DNA of 64,000 nt from NCBI RefSeq assembly GCF_036323735.1, contig NC_086025.1, positions 111,201,688 through 111,265,687 on the forward strand, in the 5' to 3' direction. Shown one piece after another: positions 21,161-64,000 of the stretch; position 1 is the first letter of the stretch; the number at the start of each line of letters is the position of its first letter. The translations under genes and the position numbers were made by a program. The notes under the pieces were generated by a model. That model was not told where the DNA came from and ran no database searches. It worked only from the letters and a program-made list of their open reading frames with translations. The stretch comes from Rattus norvegicus. Lineage: Eukaryota > Chordata > Mammalia > Rodentia > Muridae.

Positions 21161-21629
21161 AAGACATTAATATACAGAACATCATTTTTATCCTTAAAAA
21201 TACTTCAAAGATGGGGAAGCAGGCCACGTGAAGACAAAATACTGGAGTGGTGCTGGTCCAAGCCATGGGATACATGGACCCACCAGATTCTCCTGGAGAT
21301 AACGCCTCAGCTCAGAACTTGAGAGCAGCTCTGTTGTAAGCTATCTGGCCAGTGGTAATGCTACAGTAAGCCCAGGAAAGGCTGGTAGAGGCTGGTCTAG
21401 GAAGTAGGACTTGCCACTGGTTTCCTCCGGAGGGGAATGAAGCATCCACGAGGTTCGAGCAAAGATTCCCATCTCCATCCTTCAGACTGAACACCCCTGC
21501 GGGTCCCACGCCAGGCTCTGGGAGGCTGGCATGCACCTGAATCCTCTGGAGGGCTGGTGGCATCCTGGGTCCTGATCCTCTGAGGCAGTGGTTAGAAGAA
21601 TAGACTCTCAGAGGGAGAGAGCCCTACTC

Positions 21630-21812
21630 AAGTTGTTAAGAGCACTGGCTGCTCTCTTGCAAAACTCAGGTTCGATTCTCAGCACCCGTGTGGTGGCTCA
21701 CAGTTGCCTTTAACTCCAGTTTCAGGGAATCTGACACCCTCTTCTGACTTCCATGGAGACCAGGTGCATAACAGCTCCACACGCAGGCAAAACATTCACA
21801 CAATAAAAAGTA
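21630..21812 (+). mobile_element. B3 SINE
   Basis: AAGTTGTTAAGAGCACTGGCTGCTCTCTTGC...GGTTCGATTCTCAGCACCCGTGTGGTGGCTCACAGTTGCC and a following ...CTTCTGACTTCCATGGAGACC end fit B3. Confidence 0.85.
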
Positions 21813-22604
21813 CTGCAGCCAGGCTGGGGTTCCACACAGAGCTGCTGGCTCAGCCAGGCCAGCTCATACCCCAAAATCTTCATCACAAGACTTGATAAGA
21901 GAACTGCAGTCGATTCCAGTGGAGGGCTGGAGCCCCTTTCCTACTAAGAAGCACAGGGCGGGGATTCTGAGCCCAGTGCTGCAGAAAAATACGAATCATG
22001 TAAGGCAAAATATGCAGAGGCACACTCAGGACGAATCAGGTAAGGGATAAAAACAGTGAGGATTAGCGTGTGTAAATCTAGCAGGCTGCAGGAGGCCCTG
22101 GCGGCGTGGCCATCAGAACTGACTAGTCTGCCAGAGTTCGATTCCCTCCTAGCACCACCATGCATTGGTCTGACACATTCTGGATCCTTTCTTTCCTGTA
22201 GCACGGGGCTCCATCCACCACTACTGCTGGTTTGTTTGCTGTGCACACTGCGCCCTTCCTTAGGCTTCTTCTGCTCACCACCCTCTCCTCCCCACTCTCT
22301 TCTGCTAGAACTGTAGCATCTCTCCCCATAACCCCCTTCCTCCTAGAGGAGAAAGGTGCGTCCAGCATGTTCCAGGGGAACTAGAGGGATACCTGAACCA
22401 GCCCCGGGCCCATGGCTGCCCAGCCTTAGCCTGCATGGAGGGAGGAGGCCCTTGATTCCTAGGGCTGTGAGCCCCCACCTGCCCAGGATACCTCTAGCTC
22501 TCTCAAATTGCTAACTAAGCAGAGTCAAGTGTGGTCTCTTGTGACAGCTGGCCCGGCCCTCCCAGGCCTCCTCCTGCTGTGGACAGACTCACAGACACCA
22601 GACA

Positions 22605-23907
22605 GCAGGACATGGTACTCTTTTATTGTGACGCTCAGTGGAAACATCTGTAAACCAGCTTACTGTAGTGGTGACAGCTGCAACACATGCTAAGGCACTT
22701 GTATTATATAAAAAAGGGGTGCGGGTCCCACTCACTCCTGTGACAGCAACTGGGACCTGAATTCAGAGCTTTTCTAGCATATGTAGCTTCATGATTTGAC
22801 TGTTTCTCCTTTAAAAAAAAAAAAAAAAAAAGCCTTCTTGCCATAGGGACTCTAATCACAGCATTTATAACACAGTGAGGAGGAGCACAGGGAAACTCAG
22901 CGACCAGTGTAGACCATTGTAGGGCAGGCTACTCTCTTCTAAGCGTGGCTCCAGGGGCAAGGCTGTGAGGACCCACAACTAGAGCGCTTACTACAAGAAG
23001 GGAAAATAAAGCCTTGGTTTTCTCTCAAAGCATCTGTAGAAGGCAGACTTGAAGCTATAGAGAGTGGGTGGTGCAGCTCAGCCACCCTTGGCCCCAGTCC
23101 TAGGAGAGGCACAAGAGCGCACGGCGGGCCCAGCCCTTGGATATTCTGGCTGCCGGGCCCTGCAAGTCCCTTAACCATTAAATATATTTGGTCCCCTAGA
23201 GTGCTGGGAGAAGCCACCGGAAGGCTGCTGGCCTTTCTAGAGTGGCCCTGATGCCCTGTCTGGTTTGCCCCAGTGCCAGGACAGTCTGCCCTGGGCAAGG
23301 GAGGGAGGGGCATTGCACTTGAGACATTTTTACAGTTGAAAGGAGCAGAGGCACCAATGCTGCCCAGAGGGGGTAGGGGTAGGGGTGGGGGTTCCCAGAG
23401 TGCCCCATGTTCTGCACCCAGCACAGAGGCGTAAGCCCTGGACTGCTCCTTCTGGACCAGGAAGGGCCCAGGGAAGAGGGCCAAAGGGCAAGTGTGAGGT
23501 TACCGTGTGTGATTGCCAACAGCAGAGGAAGGAGTGGGGAGGAACTGGCAGCAAAGGCAGGGTAAGGTGACACTTCTAGAGGGCCTGAGCTATCAAAACC
23601 TTTATCTCAAGAAAAAAATAGATTCATAGAAAACTCTTGTGGCCACTCCCATGGCCGGCCTTCTCACCCGCCATCCGTGCTTTCAGGCAAGTGGGGCAAG
23701 ACCTTGCGGGTCATCCAGCCTGGACTCTTTGGTATCAGATTCTCAAGGGCAAGGAAGACTGACAGGGCTGCAGCAGAGGAAGCCAATGCCCTCAGGAAGG
23801 CCTGGGAGGAAGAGGGGCATGGGCAGAGCAGTCTCAAGGCAGGGGTATGGAGGGCTGGGGAAGGGAGGTGGAGCCGTCTGTCCATCCGTCTTGGGTAGCA
23901 GAAGTCC
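22605..23907 (-). other. Myh9: Myh9 3' UTR
   Basis: Continuous with the stop codon in exon 41 and ending about 15-20 bases past AATAAA. It includes a U-rich tract (about 20 U in the mRNA, complement of 22812-22831) and a C-run element (complement of 23368-23392). Open frames inside it have no homology and are taken as chance. Confidence 0.85.
22622..22627 (-). terminator. Myh9: Myh9 polyadenylation signal AATAAA
   Basis: TTTATT on the + strand reads AATAAA on the - strand, about 1.28 kb past the Myh9 stop. A GT-rich element (TGTCTGGTGTCTGTGAGTCTGT) follows within 40 bases. The UTR length agrees with that known for the human gene (about 1.4 kb). Confidence 0.85.
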
Positions 23908-58349
<34,442 letters not shown>

Positions 58350-61300
58350 CTGCAACAAAGAGGACATCAGGTTACCTTGGATAGGAAGAAGAAACCTCCC
58401 CCTTCCTATCTCAACGGAGAGTTGCCAAGATAGGGAACAAAGACTTAAATGCTTCTCTGAAAGGACTCTCCCAAGCCTCCAACCTGGGCTTATTGTGGAC
58501 AGCCTCAGAGGAGGGACATTCACAATGGAGGAGCCCCAGGCAGCTGCCTGCGTCCAGCTCTGGCTGCACACCCCTGCCACCCACTCCAGCCCATGAATAT
58601 CAGGGGAAAATGCCCATGGCAGGCTTTTGCAACACTGCCCACATTTAAGTAAGGAATATGGTTTAAGGGGCCAGAAAACAGAGCAGGCGACATGGCAAGG
58701 CCTAGCTTACAATGGGACAGTCCCAGTATGGGACACTGAGCCTTCTCTGAGCCCCATGCACTCCTCCATGTTGTGAGGTAGCACATGTAAAAGGGACACA
58801 TGTGAATCCACATGCATGGTGCTTGGCTCATGTAAGGCACAATGAATGACGACAGGATAGGGGGAGCCAGGAATAAATGGCAGCTTCTGGCATGAGCCTG
58901 TGACAGCCTGCTCTCTACACACCAGTGGCAAGAACTTCCAACAGTCACCCTACCTTCACAAGTTCAGCAAGGAGAAATAGGAATGTTCCCCTCTGCAAGG
59001 AGGGACAGCCACAGCTCCCTGCACTCTGAACTCTAAGCTAAGATGGCCAAGCTCCGGGACCATGGGCCCACCTCAAACCCTATAGTTAAACAGTTGAACC
59101 CAGCCCCCATGGGCCGTTTGGTAACATCAGAACCACAGCGAGGTACCTGACCATGACGCTTCACAGCACAGCATACACTGGCTACCCACCCTACTTCATG
59201 ATTATTTTGATAAATATAACATATAAACAGACCTGGTGCTGACCCTGTGAATACAGTAAACTAACTCACAGTGGTATGGGGAGGGGGTAGGGGAACAGGA
59301 GAACCAGTCAGGGGCACTCGTGGCTGCTGGCCATCATGTTGGCACTCCTGGCCCTTGCACGGGCTCAGGACCCCATGTGACAAGGTGCTGGGTGAATGAC
59401 TCATGGTTTTCTGTGCACATGGCCTCGGGACAGGGAATTAACCATCCAGTGGCAGACTGACCAGGCAGATCTCGGTGCTCTGCAGGTGAGCTTTCTAGCA
59501 TACCTCAGCAGCATACCTGCCGAGTACACACAGCCATCTCTACTCTATCAGGACTCATACAGGATGCAGGGGAAAAGCCTTACATCCCACACAGGCAGCA
59601 GCTGCCACTGCCCTCGGCTGCAGCCTTCATGCTAATCTCCCAAGAAATAGCCACCAAGCCAGGCACTTGGAGGCAGAACTGCTGTGGACATAAGCGAGGT
59701 TGAACCATAAAGCTGATAAACCAAACCCCCAAATCAAGAAAAAAGGAAAACATCTTGGAATGGGGCCCCCATCATCCCACTCACACCAATACCACCCCAC
59801 TTGCCTGAGAACCACTCAGAGACAAGTCAAGAGGGGACACTCAACCTTCCTCCCCCTTGCTCTGCCCCTCCACCCCCAAATGCTGCCAGACAAGGCCTAG
59901 GACCGAACCGAGCCTGGGTATGATGGCAGGAGTGGACAGACCAGAGGACAGCTGCTTCTACCCCTTCTCCCCCAACAGCAGTGTGGCCCAGGAAGCTGAA
60001 GCAAGCATTTCTGTCATCCCAGGCCCTGCCCTCTCCCAGCAGCTCCCTGTGGTCGGCCCCAGCTGTGGCTGCAGGCGGGCATGTTTAGTCACCGCTCTGG
60101 AGCAGGCAAGAATGTACCTGCGTGTGCTGGCGAGGCACGAGCAGAAAGGGCCTGGTACTACCATAAAAGGAAACATTCTCCATTCCTTTCAGAAGGAACT
60201 GGTTCCCAGGGCTGTCCAGGCCCAGGCCCTGGATGACTGGAATTCCTTTATGTGAGGAGGAGTCAGAATTATTCACTACTGAACAGGAAGCAGGGTGGCC
60301 AACCCACACGGACACACATGCACAAAAGTAGAGACATGCAGGCAGCTGCATTTAGTCCCATATGCACACAGAAGCACACATGCATACACACGAGAATGTG
60401 TGCACAGACATGTGAGCAGGAACAGAGTGCACAAAGCAGCACACACACAGACACTTGTGCTTAAATAGATCCACCGCATGCAATGTACTTATGTATATAC
60501 ATATACATAGAGGCCTGCGCGTAGAGCCGGACTCACCATGAAACTTCTGCCTACCCAGGACCCTTAGCTCTCCCCGTGACCTGTCCTCTCCACTTCTGCT
60601 GCCATCCACACAGCCCAAACACAAGTCCAGAGGAATCCCGGGTGCTTCAGACTCTGCTGAGCCACCGCCAAGGGGAGTAAGGCCCCCAGCACCGAGCATG
60701 CATGGTAGGCTTAGAGTGACGCAAACTGCCTCTAACTCCTCACGATCCTTACAACACTTTCTGGAAGTCTTACTCAGATACCTGACCTCCTGAGTAGCCA
60801 AAGGAAACTCTCACCACTCGGAAAAGAAAGGTAACTTTTTTCACAGCGCTTATGTTTGAAGTTTGCTCCTGAGCTCAGGGCATCCCTTGCAGATAATGAA
60901 GTTGCAGCAAGTGGTAGGCCTGAACCAGTTCATCCTGCTTCCTGCCACCCTGTGTGTTCGGGTAGGGACCTCCCCTGACACTCATGACAACAGTCTTGCC
61001 TCACACTGTCATCTCAGAAGCTGAGGACACTCGCAGGCCTCCTAAAGCCATTGTTTCTGCCCAAGTCCATACTTGGTCCTATGCAGTCTAACAGGTTATC
61101 TGAAACACCCTTATTTCTTTCTTCTAACCTGGGACTTGGGGAGGTAACAGCCACCAGCACAGCCTTATTCAGACACACAGGCTCTGAATCACAGGACCCA
61201 TCTCAGCCTGTGTCAGAGGATGTGGGCTGAGGTAGCACTGTGAGTCTCAGCCATGGTCTCTAGAACTCTCAACATTCCTCAGTCAGAACAAAGCCCTGAG

Positions 61301-61498
61301 CAGGGGACACTGGCTGGCAGAGAGCAGTTTGACTGCTACTGGTCCACACACCCAGAGCAGTTAGACCTTGACCTCTGGGAATGAGCAAGGTCTGTTCTGA
61401 AGACCTGTGGAAATAAATGCCTGAGGCCCGCTCAGAATGCTTTTCTTAGCCACCCCCACACCACAGCTCTAAGCACCTAACAGAACCTTCCAGAACCG

Positions 61499-61499
61499 C

Positions 61500-61527
<28 letters not shown>
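61499..61527. repeat. Poly(A) run in Myh9 intron 3
   Basis: About 27 consecutive A. No SINE body is recognised next to it. Confidence 0.95.
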
Positions 61528-61530
<3 letters not shown>

Positions 61531-62637
61531 TCCCATAAGTTAAACATTCAGCAGTCAAGCTCTTCCTGCCTGTGACTAGACTTTAAACCTAGAGGCCCAG
61601 GGTTGGGTCCACAGAATGAGATCAGAGCTGATGTGGCCACCCTGAGTGGACAGGTTTCTAGCCAACTCGGAAGACCACTGAGGCCTGCAGGTGTTTCATT
61701 CCAGGCATTTAGAGGCTTGCACGCATGGGGGAGGGGAGCGGGCAGATACACTATGGCTCACTTCCTCTGTGAGAGGAGCTATGGCTGGTTCTTGTCCATA
61801 AAAGGCTGTGAGGCTTGAGACTACTAACAGTGGTGACATCAGCCAGACAGGAAGTATAGGAGGAAGGGTGCAGGCCACTACTAGAACTGACTCATGGCTG
61901 GGCTCAGAGAGTGTGTACCTCCCTGGAGGAACTGTCATAAGGCCACAACTGGGTTAGTGCCTCCCTGAGGGAGCCCATCTCCAGGTCCACTGGCTTCTCT
62001 GGAGCTGAGAAGATCTGTCAAGGTAGGCAAACAAGCCTACCCTAGTCAGGACTATGACAAGCAGCCCCCCTTTGAATGTACTCTGGGGAAAACTGCACAG
62101 CAGATCTGAGGGTAGCTTAGTCTGTGAAGACTGTGGGCAAAGTGACTCCAGCTGGCTCACTGAGCAAATGCTGCAACTCCAGTCACCTCTCTGAACCCTA
62201 GCTGGGTCTCAGGGAGCCACAGCACAAAGGACTTTGCAAAGCGTATAAAGTGTGAGGTACCAGTTCAAAGCTAGAAGTGGGAAGGCCTTAGTGTGGCCTG
62301 CAGAGAAGGCCACAGATCCTGAGGAACCTGATGATTCAAGTCCAGAATTGAGGAGAGAACTCAGGACTTTGTCCCAGTAAATGCACCAACAGCTGGGTCC
62401 AACCTCTATGCACATTGGCCAGGGCCACTCTCATGATGAAAGCGAGCCTGTGGAGCGCTGAGGCCATCTCCACAGCCAGCTGATCACAGCTTGGGTGACA
62501 GGCTTGGGAAGTAGACAGAAAGGAGAGAAGAGAAGGTGTGAAATACCACTTCCTACTTATTAGCAGAGGTTGTAGACAGGCTGAACAGAGGTTTCTAGCA
62601 GTCTCCAACAGACAGCCCCTTAAGAAGGAAACCCCTT

Positions 62638-62831
62638 GGGGGCTGGAGAGATGACAGTGGTTTAGGAGCACTGACTGCTCCTCTTCCAGAGGTCCTGAGT
62701 CCAATTCCCAATAATTACATGACAGCCCACAACCATCTGTAATGGAATCCAATGCCCTCTTCTGGTGTGTATTAAGACAGCAACAGACAGTGTACTCATA
62801 TACATATAATAAATAATTAAAAAAAAAAAAA
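62638..62831 (+). mobile_element. B2 SINE in Myh9 intron 3
   Basis: GGGGGCTGGAGAGATGACAGTGGTTTAGGAGCACTG to AGTGTACTCATATACATATAATAAATAATTAAAAA. Diverged but complete, antisense to Myh9. Confidence 0.92.
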
Positions 62832-64000
62832 GGAGCCCCTTGCCAGGGTCCCCCAAGCACACAGCATGGACCTGGATGCACAAGTAGCTGCTCACTCAGC
62901 AGCAATCCCTGCTAGAGACAGACCCACGCTTGCACTGCTCAGGGAGACCTGGTACAAAGCCAGGCCCCGGTGCAGAAGGCAGGAGTCGGGCAGCCCTCCC
63001 TGCTGGATGATTAGAACACAGCTGCAGAGATGACTCTTGACTTCACTGTGCTGAGATGAACACGGTCCCACACAAGCTTTCTCTCAGCCAGATGCACCAG
63101 CAAAACTCAGGTGCACAATTGGACAATTTCCCCCTCTCTGCCAGAAAGACTGAGACACAATGTTCTTGATGGCAGCCCGCCTGGCACAGACGACTCCGAC
63201 AGGTTTCTGGCCTTTTTAGATATCCAAAACCACATGAGTGCCCACTACCCATGGCAAACGCCTTCAGGTGGCATCGTGATCAGCCCTGCCTTGCTCATTC
63301 CCAACACCTCCCTTGGGGACTAGCAAAGGCAAGGTAGAAAGGGGTGTCCCTTGCTGGGTCCCAGACAGAGGGTTAAGGAGCCACAGCTCATGGCTCTGCA
63401 GAGCTGTGCCTTGGGGAAGGAGCAAAGGGAGAGTAGGACAGAAGCAGTAGGACAGGAGCCGTATGGACACAGCCAGGCACGGCTCAGGGAGAACTGGTCC
63501 AAAGGGCAACCTGTTGCCCCACCTCCACCCAATAAGCTCAAAAGCATCAGTTAGAGGTGTGGGGCTGGAGCCACCTTGCCAGTCTACTTAGAAGTATGCT
63601 GGAGGCTGCCAAGAAGAGCAGGCCACAGGAGCACAGTGGCACACCCTCGCCTTTCTGCTTGGACCTCCCACTGTATTTCTAGACCAGCTAAAGGTGGACG
63701 GACAAAACTACGAACAGACTTTAACCACCAGGCTCTACTATCTGAATGCTAAAAACACCTTAGGTCCTTGGGAGCCAATCCTGAGCCAGTAACCGGGGTT
63801 AACATTGCAGGAACTTTATGTGTGCAGGCTGCCCACTTTGACTTCAAGGAATTATTTTTGCTCATCTCATAGCTTTACTCCTGAAAGCCAATAAATGGGG
63901 AAAGGAAAGCGGCTCTCTGCTCTGAACACAGCACTGTCTGGCTCTAGTATACTGATGGGCCATAGCCCCAGCGCAGTCTCTGATAGATCGTGGGAGGGCA

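Larger units (their letters stand above)
58350..64000 (-). other. Myh9: Myh9 intron 3 (3' part, continues beyond window)
   Basis: 5.65 kb upstream of exon 4 with no segment resembling exon 3 (which should encode the YYSGLIY...INPYKNLPIY region). Exon 3 and the promoter therefore lie to the right of the window. Confidence 0.85.

Noticed and set aside
22939..23484. 181-codon open frame on the - strand
   Set aside because: Lies in the Myh9 3' UTR, has no homology and overlaps other open frames. Chance in GC-rich sequence is more likely.
58350..64000. Search for Myh9 exon 3 or exon 2
   Set aside because: No segment encodes the expected YYSGLIY or INPYKN motifs on the - strand, so these exons lie beyond the window.

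Overview
This is mammalian nuclear DNA, almost certainly rat (Rattus norvegicus). It contains several young ID SINEs (the BC1/tRNA-Ala-like family that is strongly expanded in rat), rodent B1, B2, B3 and B4 SINEs, and long GAAA, GATA, GA and CA microsatellites. Its genes are split by canonical GT/AG introns. The gene content is one end of the apolipoprotein L (APOL) cluster next to Myh9, syntenic with human 22q12 APOL1-MYH9. There is no sign of bacterial operons, CRISPR arrays or plasmid features.

Layout. (1) 1-1757: last exon and 3' UTR of an APOL gene on the + strand, whose earlier exons lie outside the window. (2) 1758-10270: repeat-rich intergenic DNA with two LTR-like elements in opposite orientation, a 41-bp minisatellite and other interspersed repeats. 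(3) 10270-15366: a second APOL gene on the - strand. Three exons assemble into an intact 346-codon reading frame. (4) 15370-22600: intergenic DNA very rich in SINEs and microsatellites. (5) 22605-64000: Myh9 (non-muscle myosin heavy chain IIA) on the - strand, from its polyadenylation signal through exon 41 up to exon 4 and into intron 3. Exons 1-3 lie beyond the right edge.

I delimited 38 consecutive Myh9 exons (41 down to 4). Their coding lengths sum to 5,393 bp, and every junction keeps frame. If the missing 5' part holds 163 codons plus one base, as in the human protein, the total is exactly 1,960 residues. Landmark residues fall where the family numbering predicts: P-loop 174-181, R702 in exon 17, R1165 in exon 27, D1424 in exon 31, E1841 in exon 39, and R1933 and S1943 in exon 41. 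The gene looks fully intact. Myosin IIA is the actin motor of cortical contractility. The APOL proteins are predicted membrane-interacting helical proteins. The two gene types are neighbours by synteny, not known partners in a pathway.

I see no previously undescribed biological system. The items most worth a second look are structural: a G-run-rich, quadruplex-capable tract just downstream of the 28-nt exon 4 of Myh9; two tandem arrays in intron 25, one of which appears to have grown from the head of a SINE; a B2-ID pair sharing three copies of one target-site duplication; a GAAA microsatellite trapped between an ID SINE and its target-site duplication; and the head-to-head arrangement of rodent APOL paralogues, which differs from the human order. 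Residue numbers for Myh9 use the human 1,960-residue scheme.
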